NCBI GenBank assembly: GCA_024224995.1
Contig: JAAENB010000291.1
Coordinates: 1-12,672, forward strand
Reading direction: 5' to 3'
Length of the DNA stretch: 12,672 nucleotides
Source: a bacterium
Lineage (GTDB): Bacteria > Spirochaetota > UBA4802 > UBA5550
In this document: in pieces, positions 1-7,175 of the stretch
Layout: the number at the start of each line of letters is the position of its first letter
Numbering within the stretch: the first letter of the stretch is position 1
Program-made: the position numbers and the translations under genes
Notes under the pieces: model-generated
What the model saw: only the letters and a program-made list of their open reading frames with translations
Told to the model about the DNA's origin: nothing
The model's database searches: none

Positions 1-565
1 GAGACAAACCGTCTTTCCAGCCTTCCCAGGTATAACTATCCGCCCCCGGCATCTTTATGCCAACACGAGTCTGTCCATTAAGTTTTACTTCAATGGTAGT
101 TTCAAAAAGTGTGTCAATTCCTCCCTGGTTTTCCACTCCCGCAATGTAATGAATTTCTTTCAGCCGCAAGGTTCGGAGATGAGTTTTAGTTGTTGTGGTT
201 AAATGATACCTTGTTGTTGCTGGTGCCAGGACTCTTATTTCTCTAAGATATTCTTCAATCCCCCATCTTTGCAATGACCGGCTAACAAATCGCGGCGCAA
301 ACCGTATCGCGGATTCCGATTCAATCCCCAGGCCCGGCCCCTTCCGGTGAGCACGGTCCCAGTTATTCATTTCCTGTATGGCATGCTCTGAAGCGCATGC
401 CATCTCACTCTCAAGTCCCGCCCGGGGTTGAGCGTTTCCAATCCATCCGCGTATTATAATCCGGGGCTCTCCCAGGGGCGGCCGTTCCACGGAATAAACT
501 CCGGCCTTAGGAATTTGTTCAAGGGCTCCTGTTCTTCCGTGTATCCTGATGCTTGTGTATCCCAT
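1..565 (-). CDS. Hypothetical protein, N-terminal 188 codons (gene continues past the left edge)
   Basis: An open frame without stops runs leftward from an ATG at 565 to the edge of the window. A Shine-Dalgarno sequence, GGAGGA, lies about 6-11 bases before the ATG. The protein begins MGYTSIRIHGRTGAL and shows no signal peptide or membrane segment. The middle contains HRKGPGLGIESESAI, followed by an arginine-rich stretch and a Thr/Lys-rich segment (HLTTTTKTHLRTLRLKEI) that looks like beta strands. The last visible part, ending near MPGADSYTWEGWKDG, has alternating strands and ends in aromatic residues. I do not recognise the family. The composition vaguely recalls C-terminal domains of secreted or polymorphic toxins, but that is an impression without motif support. 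Codons 54-63 contain a perfect 9-bp inverted repeat. The 73-bp gap to the upstream minus-strand gene would permit cotranscription with it. That the frame is real is fairly secure from the SD and length; the function is unknown. Confidence 0.7.
   Translation of the reverse strand, partial: MGYTSIRIHGRTGALEQIPKAGVYSVERPPLGEPRIIIRGWIGNAQPRAGLESEMACASEHAIQEMNNWDRAHRKGPGLGIESESAIRFAPRFVSRSLQRWGIEEYLREIRVLAPATTRYHLTTTTKTHLRTLRLKEIHYIAGVENQGGIDTLFETTIEVKLNGQTRVGIKMPGADSYTWEGWKDGLS
378..403. repeat. Perfect 9-bp inverted repeat inside a coding region
   Basis: The arms ATGGCATGC (378-386) and GCATGCCAT (395-403) are exact reverse complements, separated by an 8-base loop. The hairpin lies inside the partial minus-strand gene. 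Each arm also contains the six-base palindrome GCATGC. A stem this strong inside a reading frame may be chance, a protein-binding site or an mRNA structure. Confidence 0.6.
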
Positions 566-638
566 AGCAGTCTTCCTCCAGGCTTGTGATCGTTTATTTA
601 TAAGTATGATTTTGACCGCTAAAGAGGTAAATTTTTTT

Positions 639-1661
639 TCAGGGGAGAATTTTTTTTAATATGGGTTTTTTTGGCCTGCGCAAATTTTTCGACTTATATA
701 ACTTCTGATCTTTCTTCACGGATTTTGCAAATGCCAGGAAATCGGAATTAATATCGTCAATATTCTTTCCCATTAATTCTTCCAGGTACGCGATTGTTGC
801 CTTGTTTAATTTTAACCGTTTATGCCGGGGACAAATATTATATATATATGTTTTCACAAAGAGTTCCATTACATCATGAGTCCATAAATAGCAAAAGAGC
901 AATTGTCCTTCCGCATAGCCATAGGTTTCTCTCATCATATAATAATACGTGAAATCTTTTAAATGAGCAATCTTGTTTTTTTTCATTGCCGCGTGAAGCC
1001 TGTCAACTCGCCAGTTGGTATACCCTTCAACAACTTTGCCGTCTATTAAAAATGCCCGTTCATAAAACGACGCGAATCCTTCTTCAAACCATTGTTGTGT
1101 CTGAACATCGGTATTGGTGTCAATGAACGCGTGAATAAGTTCGTGCCAGACCGAGCCGTGTCCCGAGTCAGGGTAGGTAAACAGGGTTTTTGTAATGGGA
1201 CTGTAAAAACTGTCGACTTTAGACCCCGCGCATTCATAAAACTCCGGGGCATTTTTATAAAATACAATTTGAATAATATGATCCGGTTCGTATATAAAAT
1301 ACCGGGGGTACACCTGCTCAAAAAAAGCGTTGATATATTTCTGAAAATGATCCATTTTTTTCTCGGAACAGCGGTATGCTATATTAAAGTATTTTGTGGC
1401 GCGTGTTTTAAAATGGTATCCGTATGTCTCTTTAAGAATGTTTTTGAGTTTCATTGTCTCAAGTTTTTTCCGCTTAGCGTACTGTTTATGGGAGAGCGGC
1501 GTACCAAAATAATGAATTGTTTTTCCATCGGGAGGTATATTTTGTAAGGGAATTCTGTTGTTCTCAATGTTGTTTGATACGTGATGATTCCCGCCGGAAC
1601 AGGAAACGAATAATACGCAAACGAATGCGACGCAGAAAATAATTTTGTAGTGCTGCTTCAT
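639..1661 (-). CDS. Lipoprotein with gluzincin-type metallopeptidase (peptidase MA-like) domain
   Basis: This is a 340-residue protein predicted to be anchored in the cell envelope as a lipoprotein. Residues 1-20 form a signal peptide ending FVS just before Cys21, a usable lipobox, followed by a short polar linker of about 40 residues. The core motif HELIH sits at 173-177, and WFEEGFASFYE follows at 191-201, supplying Glu194 as the likely third zinc ligand. This HExxH-x(16)-E pattern is that of gluzincin or MA-like peptidases. Some proteins of this kind have unknown substrates, and activity here is inferred only from intact zinc ligands. The remainder is rich in aromatic and basic residues, and the C-terminus is Lys-rich (KKPILKKILP). 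The ATG at 1661 is preceded by AGAGG at a spacing of 5. The gene is divergent from the exported protein at 1852. No partner suggests its substrate, though the minus-strand gene downstream of it may be cotranscribed. Confidence 0.85.
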   Translation of the reverse strand: MKQHYKIIFCVAFVCVLFVSCSGGNHHVSNNIENNRIPLQNIPPDGKTIHYFGTPLSHKQYAKRKKLETMKLKNILKETYGYHFKTRATKYFNIAYRCSEKKMDHFQKYINAFFEQVYPRYFIYEPDHIIQIVFYKNAPEFYECAGSKVDSFYSPITKTLFTYPDSGHGSVWHELIHAFIDTNTDVQTQQWFEEGFASFYERAFLIDGKVVEGYTNWRVDRLHAAMKKNKIAHLKDFTYYYMMRETYGYAEGQLLFCYLWTHDVMELFVKTYIYNICPRHKRLKLNKATIAYLEELMGKNIDDINSDFLAFAKSVKKDQKLYKSKNLRRPKKPILKKILP

Positions 1662-1739
1662 AAAAACCTCTTTTTTTACGAAAGTTCCATGAGAAAAGAG
1701 ATTAATCTTTTGATTACTAAATTCTGTAAAGTAATTAAT

Positions 1740-1775
1740 AAAAAAAGTATGGGGACAAATCTGTACCGTTTTTTT
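1740..1775. repeat. REP-like or bidirectional terminator-like hairpin
   Basis: A run of seven A (1740-1746) and a run of seven T (1769-1775) flank the imperfect inverted repeat GGGGACAAATCTGTACC (1751-1767), in which GG.CA pairs with TG..CC. On either strand it would form a stem followed by a U-tract. It lies between two divergent genes, where no terminator is needed, so a REP-type repeat or the relic of a small mobile element is as plausible as a terminator. Confidence 0.35.
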
Positions 1776-1794
1776 GTTTAACCCGGAATTATTA

Positions 1795-1823
1795 TGGACA
1801 CCGGTTTCTAAAAATGATAGAAT
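1795..1823 (+). promoter_or_regulatory. Sigma-70-like promoter for the exported protein gene
   Basis: TGGACA (1795-1800) and TAGAAT (1818-1823) match the -35 and -10 consensus at five of six bases each and are separated by exactly 17 bases. Transcription would begin around 1830, giving a leader of roughly 20 bases with the SD AGGAG just before the ATG at 1852. Spacing and position both support the call; expression data would be needed to confirm it. Confidence 0.55.
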
Positions 1824-1851
1824 TTAAGCACGATTTATACAGGAGCCTGCT

Positions 1852-2616
1852 ATGACTAAAATTAAATTTTGTCCAATTGCACTATCCACACTATTGCTGT
1901 TTGTATTCACCTGTGCCGCTTCTGCGGCAGAAAAACCAAAATTAATAAATACACAAAAAGCCTTAACCGCCTACGGCTTTCCCGGTGGTTCGTTCTCAAA
2001 AAATAATAAAATAATAAAAAGTATTGATGATTCCATAAAGGAAAAAATCGGCACAACCGAATCAAAGCCCGCCATCGACACCGGGGAGGAATTTTTAACC
2101 GCTGCTTTTTATTCCGATATCACCATTGAAGATGAACGAAAAGAAAAGACTGTTATGATAGAAATGGCCTCGGGAAAAGAGGGAGCCCTGAAACTGGGCT
2201 CCATGTGGCTTAGAAAAAGGATCGATACGGCGTCCTATTATGACTCGGCAATTAAATTTATCTGCGAGAAATCGGAAGTAACGGAAGCGGAGATTATGGC
2301 CTATTACCGGGAGGCAATGAGCGCAGAAATAGACAGGATCGTTCGTATGGTCCTTAAAAATACTCCACGGAAATTATACACTTTTGAGCTGGAACCGGGA
2401 GAAGATACGGTAAATGCCATAGATTTAATTAAAGAATATTACTTCGCGCCAACAAGAAAAAACTATGAAAATCTTGTAAAAGCATGCAGATATTTTGGCA
2501 TCAGGGGAGCCTATTCCTACAAACACCGGGTCTGTTTTGATGCCATGATCAAAATTTTGGGCCATTTATCTCCGGGACTCCGGGATAAAGTAGTAAAAGA
2601 TCTCAAAAAAAAGTGA
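1852..2616 (+). CDS. Exported protein of unknown function
   Basis: The product is 254 residues long. Residues 1-25 form a classical Sec signal peptide: two early lysines, a hydrophobic core of about 15 residues, and an AxA-type end (AASA before AEKP), so the mature protein is predicted to be periplasmic or secreted. The cysteine at 21 is not in a convincing lipobox. The mature part is charged and mostly helical in character. It has a Glu/Lys-rich middle (around TIEDERKEKTV), a Tyr-rich segment, and a basic C-terminus ending DLKKK. I do not recognise a domain or catalytic motif. The ATG follows an AGGAG at suitable spacing and lies about 28 bases after a good promoter. A weak hairpin follows the stop, so this gene is probably transcribed separately from the ATPase module downstream. 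The frame is reliable; the function is unknown. Confidence 0.75.
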   Translation: MTKIKFCPIALSTLLLFVFTCAASAAEKPKLINTQKALTAYGFPGGSFSKNNKIIKSIDDSIKEKIGTTESKPAIDTGEEFLTAAFYSDITIEDERKEKTVMIEMASGKEGALKLGSMWLRKRIDTASYYDSAIKFICEKSEVTEAEIMAYYREAMSAEIDRIVRMVLKNTPRKLYTFELEPGEDTVNAIDLIKEYYFAPTRKNYENLVKACRYFGIRGAYSYKHRVCFDAMIKILGHLSPGLRDKVVKDLKKK

Positions 2617-2635
2617 GGTAAAATAATCTCAAAAA

Positions 2636-2663
2636 GGTGATCATTTTTGTTTGAACGATCACT
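2636..2663 (+). terminator. Weak hairpin after the exported-protein gene
   Basis: GGTGATC (2636-2642) pairs with GATCACT (2657-2663), including one G-T pair, across a 14-base loop. A run of seven T follows, but only after an eight-base interval (2672-2678), which is farther than in a typical intrinsic terminator. It could act in either direction or be a protein site. Confidence 0.35.
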
Positions 2664-2856
2664 TATTTGCCTTTTTTTGAACTTTTTTTCATTTTTTTCC
2701 ATTTTGGGCAAAAAAAATTTAGTATTTTAGCCTTCCCATTCGTCCTATATATATAGGGTCCTATCAACACTTACATTTTTTTATATTTTATACTTTAACT
2801 ATTTTCCAAAATTTTTAAAATTTTTAAAACTATCAAAAAAGAGGATAACGAATATT
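2664..2856 (+). promoter_or_regulatory. Very AT-rich leader of the MoxR/BRCT/VWA operon, with a 14-bp palindrome
   Basis: This gene-free stretch is built of T-runs and A-runs. It contains the perfect palindrome CCTATATATATAGG (2744-2757); the word TCCTAT appears at its left edge and again just after it (2759-2764). The palindrome is a candidate operator. TATACT (2789-2794) is the best -10-like hexamer, but no good -35 box lies at the right distance, so the promoter may need an activator or another sigma factor. Further on is a tandem AAAATTTTT pattern (about 2809-2827). The SD GAGGA (2841-2845) sits 11 bases before the ATG. The curved, A-tract-rich character is typical of regions bound by nucleoid proteins, which is an inference here. 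Confidence 0.4.
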
Positions 2857-3957
2857 ATGACAAAACACAACTATATATACTACGGAACTAAAACAACAGC
2901 CCATGAGCTGACAGGCTTTATTGATCACATGATAGAGGTTAACGACACCGCTCTCAGCAACAACAGGAAACGGGTCCCCCTCTGCGTATGGGGCCGGCAT
3001 GGTGTTGGGAAAACGTACATTGTGGAAGAGATAGCGCAAAAAAAGGGATATGATTTCGCGTACATCGCTCCCGCGCAATTCGAAGAAATGGGCGACCTCG
3101 TAGGGATGCCGAAGATCGAAAACGGGCGGACCGTGTTTACTCCCCCGGAATGGGTTCCTTCGACTGAAGGCCCCGGTATTTTACTCATTGATGACGTGAA
3201 CCGGGCCGATGACCGCATACTTCGGGGAATAATGCAGCTGCTGCAAAATTACGAACTGGTAAGCTGGAAGATCCCGCCCGGGTGGCACATTATCCTAACT
3301 GCCAATCCCGACGGCGGCGACTATTCCGTTACGCCAATGGATGACGCTATGATTACCAGGATGATGCACATCACCCTGTTATTCGAAGTCAAAGCCTGGG
3401 CGCACTGGGCTGAGGCGAACGGGGTCGATCCCCGGGGGATAAACTTTGTCCTTACCTACCCGGAGATTGTTACCGGTGACCGGACTACGCCGCGAACCCT
3501 GGTTCAGTTTTTTGAGTCAATTGCCCACATCGAAGATCTTGAGGAGCAGATTCCCCTGGTGCAGATGCTGGCCGACTCATGCCTGGATCAAAATGCCGCG
3601 ACGTCTTTTATTAACTTTGTAAAAAACAATCTTTCAAAACTCATAAGCCCTGAAGAGATTCTCGCGGCTAAAAATTTTGACCCGGAAGTACACTCGAGAC
3701 TTCACGAGGTTGTGCAAAAAGAGGTGCTGCGGGTAGATATACTGGCAACACTCTGTACCCGGCTTATTAATTATCTCATGATAAATAATATCAAGCCAAC
3801 CGACAAAGAGTTAGATAATATTAAACAATTTCTTCTTCTCGATTTTTTACCAAACGACCTGCGTCTAACAACCGCCAGGGACATGGTATCGGTGGAAAAA
3901 TTAAAAATGATTATGACCGATAAAGATATTGGTAAGCTTCTGCTTTCCAGAATGTAA
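2857..3957 (+). CDS. MoxR-family AAA+ ATPase
   Basis: This 366-residue AAA+ ATPase has its core at about residues 36-200. Visible motifs are Walker A GRHGVGKT (46-53), Walker B ILLIDDVNRA (108-117), sensor 1 around TAN (148-150), and an arginine-finger-like DDAMITRM (162-169). The insert with PPEWVPSTEGPG before Walker B, and the VNRADDRILRGIMQLLQ helix after it, are typical of MoxR relatives that pair with VWA or DUF2201 proteins. The C-terminal 160 residues form the helical lid and a tail with no further motif. MoxR proteins act as hexameric remodelling ATPases that mature or regulate partner complexes in the cytoplasm. The likely partner is the VWA/metallopeptidase protein two genes downstream, encoded on the same strand. 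A 61-bp AT-rich gap separates this gene from the next. The start at 2857 has a plausible SD. The family call is secure; the cellular role is inferred. Confidence 0.9.
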   Translation: MTKHNYIYYGTKTTAHELTGFIDHMIEVNDTALSNNRKRVPLCVWGRHGVGKTYIVEEIAQKKGYDFAYIAPAQFEEMGDLVGMPKIENGRTVFTPPEWVPSTEGPGILLIDDVNRADDRILRGIMQLLQNYELVSWKIPPGWHIILTANPDGGDYSVTPMDDAMITRMMHITLLFEVKAWAHWAEANGVDPRGINFVLTYPEIVTGDRTTPRTLVQFFESIAHIEDLEEQIPLVQMLADSCLDQNAATSFINFVKNNLSKLISPEEILAAKNFDPEVHSRLHEVVQKEVLRVDILATLCTRLINYLMINNIKPTDKELDNIKQFLLLDFLPNDLRLTTARDMVSVEKLKMIMTDKDIGKLLLSRM

Positions 3958-4018
3958 TTATACCATAAATTTTTTTATAATAATTTATTATACTATTTTT
4001 AAATAACGGAGTTATACT

Positions 4019-5896
4019 ATGAGCGATTTTTATGATTACGATGAAGACGAACGAATTGACTACAAAATACTTAAAGAGGCCCTGAAACAACCCAAAAATT
4101 CGGAAGAGCTGAATATTGAAGGGTGGGCTAATTATTTAAAACGAACTCAAAACCAGGTTTCGGAATTTCCCAAAGAGATCCTGAAATATCCGAATCTAAA
4201 AGCATTACGTATTTCAACAGCCGGGTTTACTTCAATTCCTCCGGAAATTGAGCAGTTAAAAGATTTAAGGGAAATAAATCTCGATTATAATTACCGCCTG
4301 GCAGGTCTTCCGGATGAACTTTTTACCATAGAAAAATTGGAAAAGGTCAGCTTTAAATACAGTGTACTTCCCAGGGAATATAACCAGGTTCAGCTGAACT
4401 TTTTATTAAAGGGATTTATTAAAAGCAGCACCCCCCGGCATCTTCGGCTAATAGCCCTGAACCTGTTCCTGGGGAAAAAGAAAAAAGCACAGGAGCTTGC
4501 CTCAAAAACGGACCTGCTCCGGCTTCTGGACTCCAACATGACTGTTGTCCGTACCAGCGCTCTTTTGTGTCTTAATGAAATGCTGGCTAAAGAAATGGAG
4601 ACCAATCCCTTAACAAAAAAATCATGTATCGCTTTTTTGGGCTCATTTAATTTTCAGAAGCACGTAAAAGAAAAAATGAAACGGTTCAATATCTCCTTTT
4701 CCTCAAAGATGTTGCCGGAAACAACTCATGTGATTGTTGGAGAAAAACCAAAAAACAAATACGAACAAGCCCTGGAAAAAAATATTCCCATAGGAACGGA
4801 AAAGATGCTCAACACTTTTCTCAGCAGCCTGGAGGAGCCCTGGCTTCTTGAACCCGGTTCTTCAGGGGCTCCGTCAAACTGTAACCTGGCGGAAATCCTT
4901 AAAAGTACTGATGATGAGAATGTTCGCCTGGCTCTTGAATTAATGAAAGAAGGAGGTGTTCCCGGGGAAGTGATGCTTGAATTGTTCCTTCTCTGCCAGG
5001 ATCTAAAAATGAACCAGGCTCTTCGGAAAGACGCCCGCAAACTTTTTTTTCAATACGCGCCGGAGCATATGCGCGAAGCTCTTTCGGGATTAACAAACTC
5101 TCTTCTCCTGGACAGGATGGGAGAGACCAAACGGATGGAACGGATTGAGCGCCTGGAACAGCAGTGTCCCGAAATAAACGGGCTTAAGCTGGCACAGCTT
5201 CTCCTTGAACGGAGCCGGTTTGGAGTGAAATATATTTTTACCCACGGCAGCCCGGATGATGCCGCCCAGGCGTTGAAATTATTTATTACCGGGGATACCC
5301 TGGTTCTTACGGAAAAAGAATTAAAAGAAATTCCGGCAGTGCTTTCAGTGTTTAGCCATATTAAAAAAGTTGATATTTCCGGCAACCATATTGTTAAATT
5401 TCCCCTGGTCCTTGCGGAGCTTCCCCGTCTTGAAGTTCTGGACCTTACGTATAATAGACTGGGAAGGCTGCCGGTGGAGATTGGCTCCATGAAAAATCTG
5501 AAAGAGCTCTACCTGGGGGAGAACAGGTTCAAAAAGTTTCCAATAGCCCTGGCGGAATTAACCGCTATTGAAACCCTGGATATCAGTCACCGCTCATTAA
5601 TGCAATATTATATGACCCGTATTCCAGGGCAGGTGAAGAGCCTTGAAAACCTGAGGACTTTTGACCTTGGCGGAAACTACCTTATGCCCTTTCCAATGGT
5701 CCTGTGCGATATGAATTCCCTGGAAGAATTGAACCTGCTCAATTGCCGACTCGACGCGGTTCCCAAAGAACTGGCTCAGCTTACGAATCTGAAGAAGCTG
5801 AATCTCCGGACCTTCTGGTGGAAAAATAATAAGAAACCGGTTGCGGCTATTACGGAGCTCAAACGCCGTATGCCTCACTGTACTATAAGCGCGTAA
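4019..5896 (+). CDS. LRR / HEAT-like / BRCT / HEAT-like / LRR protein (adaptor or sensor of the MoxR-VWA module)
   Basis: This 625-residue cytoplasmic protein is made entirely of interaction domains. After an acidic N-terminus come leucine-rich repeats (about 46-118; LKALRISTAGFTSIPPEI is typical). A helical HEAT-like segment follows (about 125-198), then a BRCT domain (about 200-271). The BRCT call rests on the FLGSF start and TTHVIVGEKPKNKYEQALEK, the strand-helix signature shared with DNA ligase A and repair proteins; the conserved Trp of the last BRCT helix is not evident. A second helical stretch (about 285-425) leads to a C-terminal LRR array (about 426-605) with regular LxxLxLxxN repeats and a capping helix. 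No enzyme motif is seen. BRCT domains bind DNA ends or phosphopeptides, and LRRs bind proteins, so a sensor or scaffold role is inferred. Its stop overlaps the SD of the next gene, which implies translational coupling. The SD ACGGAG (4006-4011) precedes the ATG. Confidence 0.85.
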   Translation: MSDFYDYDEDERIDYKILKEALKQPKNSEELNIEGWANYLKRTQNQVSEFPKEILKYPNLKALRISTAGFTSIPPEIEQLKDLREINLDYNYRLAGLPDELFTIEKLEKVSFKYSVLPREYNQVQLNFLLKGFIKSSTPRHLRLIALNLFLGKKKKAQELASKTDLLRLLDSNMTVVRTSALLCLNEMLAKEMETNPLTKKSCIAFLGSFNFQKHVKEKMKRFNISFSSKMLPETTHVIVGEKPKNKYEQALEKNIPIGTEKMLNTFLSSLEEPWLLEPGSSGAPSNCNLAEILKSTDDENVRLALELMKEGGVPGEVMLELFLLCQDLKMNQALRKDARKLFFQYAPEHMREALSGLTNSLLLDRMGETKRMERIERLEQQCPEINGLKLAQLLLERSRFGVKYIFTHGSPDDAAQALKLFITGDTLVLTEKELKEIPAVLSVFSHIKKVDISGNHIVKFPLVLAELPRLEVLDLTYNRLGRLPVEIGSMKNLKELYLGENRFKKFPIALAELTAIETLDISHRSLMQYYMTRIPGQVKSLENLRTFDLGGNYLMPFPMVLCDMNSLEELNLLNCRLDAVPKELAQLTNLKKLNLRTFWWKNNKKPVAAITELKRRMPHCTISA

Positions 5897-5901
5897 GGAG
5901 G
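5895..5901 (+). promoter_or_regulatory. Strong SD overlapping the upstream stop codon
   Basis: AAGGAGG shares two bases with the TAA stop of the LRR/BRCT gene and lies 7 bases before the ATG at 5909. It is the best SD in the window. It fixes the start of the VWA/metallopeptidase gene and points to coupled translation and roughly matched output of the two proteins. Confidence 0.8.
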
Positions 5902-5908
5902 CAGGAAT

Positions 5909-7114
5909 ATGTATGACTTACTTGAAGATGTTTCAAAAACTACAATTCGTCTGCTTCTTAAAGAACCGTTTTACGGACACTTCTTTACTTCTATTGTCAA
6001 AGAAGTTTCTTCGGAGGTTTCTACATTAGGGGTTATTCTTATGCCCAATGAAATGGTTAAACTCCATATCAATGAAGACTTCTGGAAAAACCAACTTCCG
6101 GATGAGAATCTGAAATATGGGGCTATTAAGCATGAGATTCTTCATATTGTTTTTAAGCATATTCTACGCGCGCGGGACTTTAGCCACCGGAGTATATTTA
6201 ATATTGCCGCTGACCTGGTTGTTAATCAATATATCGACCGGGACCAGCTTCTTAAAGGCGCGATTGGCTTTGAGCATTTTCCCGAGCTGAATCTTACTTT
6301 CAATCAGTCGGCTGATTATTATTATAAAAAGCTTATGGCTCTTTATGAAGATCCGGAGAATAAAAAAGGTTGGGAGTCCTGGAAAAACCTGAAAGAAATT
6401 CTGGATGATGAAGAGGCTTTTGAAGATCATTCCGGCTGGGCAGAGGATAACAGGTCAAAAGCCGAAGCCCGGGTTGTGGATTCGATTATCGACAATGCTA
6501 TTGGTAACGCGCTGAAAAGGGTTAGAAGTAAAGAGTATGGAGGCCTGCCTGCGGGGCTTGTTCTGTACCTGGACCAATTCCTGGAAAGTCTTACTCCCCG
6601 GGTTAACTGGAAACGGGTGCTCCGGTTGTTTGCCGCAGGCAGCAGCAGAACGTATCTTAAAAATTCGCTTAAAAAACCTTCAAAAAGATACGGGACCAAT
6701 CCCGGGTTAAAAATAAAAAAACGGAATAAACTGCTGGTTGCCATTGATACTTCAGAGAGTATCTCTCAGGAAGAGTTAAATCGTTTTTTTAATGAGCTCT
6801 ATTATATTTACAAGCAGGGCTCTGAAATTTTTGTAGTTGAGTGTGATACGAAGATAACCGGCAGCTACCCCTACCGGGGAATAACTCCCGGGCAGGTTAC
6901 GGGAAGAGGCGGAACCTGCTTCGATGAACCGGTCCGCTTCGCCAATGAAAAATATAATCCCGATGCCATTATCTATTTCACCGACGGGTTCGCTCCGCCG
7001 CTGCGGGTCTCTTCACGAAATCCTATTCTCTGGGTTGTTTCACCTGAAGGGACGGATGAAGAGGGCGAGTATTGGGAGCGATTGGAAGGGAGGAAGGTGA
7101 AAATGGATTTTTGA
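5909..7114 (+). CDS. DUF2201-type protein: HExxH metallopeptidase-like domain fused to a VWA-like domain
   Basis: This 401-residue cytoplasmic protein has two clear parts. The N-terminal part carries HEILH at 75-79 with a further His at 84 and the helix AADLVVNQ (100-107), the layout of DUF2201 putative metallopeptidases. The middle (about 140-270) is a charged helical linker. The C-terminal part (about 273-401) is a VWA-like domain with all MIDAS elements: DTSES (280-284), Thr336 in GRGGT, and Asp359 in FTDG. Metal-dependent binding of a ligand or of the ATPase lid is therefore expected. In known families MoxR ATPases act on VWA partners, and the cognate MoxR gene is first in this operon. 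Whether the HExxH site cleaves protein is not shown; it is intact. No signal peptide or membrane segment is present. No convincing terminator follows the stop; an AT-rich leader with tandem repeats begins about 60 bases later. Confidence 0.88.
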   Translation: MYDLLEDVSKTTIRLLLKEPFYGHFFTSIVKEVSSEVSTLGVILMPNEMVKLHINEDFWKNQLPDENLKYGAIKHEILHIVFKHILRARDFSHRSIFNIAADLVVNQYIDRDQLLKGAIGFEHFPELNLTFNQSADYYYKKLMALYEDPENKKGWESWKNLKEILDDEEAFEDHSGWAEDNRSKAEARVVDSIIDNAIGNALKRVRSKEYGGLPAGLVLYLDQFLESLTPRVNWKRVLRLFAAGSSRTYLKNSLKKPSKRYGTNPGLKIKKRNKLLVAIDTSESISQEELNRFFNELYYIYKQGSEIFVVECDTKITGSYPYRGITPGQVTGRGGTCFDEPVRFANEKYNPDAIIYFTDGFAPPLRVSSRNPILWVVSPEGTDEEGEYWERLEGRKVKMDF

Positions 7115-7175
7115 AGTGAGGTTATTTTTTTCAGGTGGACGCAAATTTTAGATTTTTTTAAATTTTTAGATACAT

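Noticed and set aside
1092..1547. Long plus-strand open frame opposite the lipoprotein gene
   Set aside because: It is fully antisense to a gene with a signal peptide and catalytic motif, and its own composition (many Cys and Phe runs) is that of a mirrored frame.
2744..2764. Transposon end or attachment site
   Set aside because: The palindrome is short and AT-simple, no transposase or integrase is present, and no second copy was found at a matching distance.
5050..5490. Minus-strand open frame opposite the LRR/BRCT gene
   Set aside because: It is Arg/Ser-rich, has no SD, and is antisense to clear leucine-rich repeats, whose codon pattern keeps the opposite strand open.
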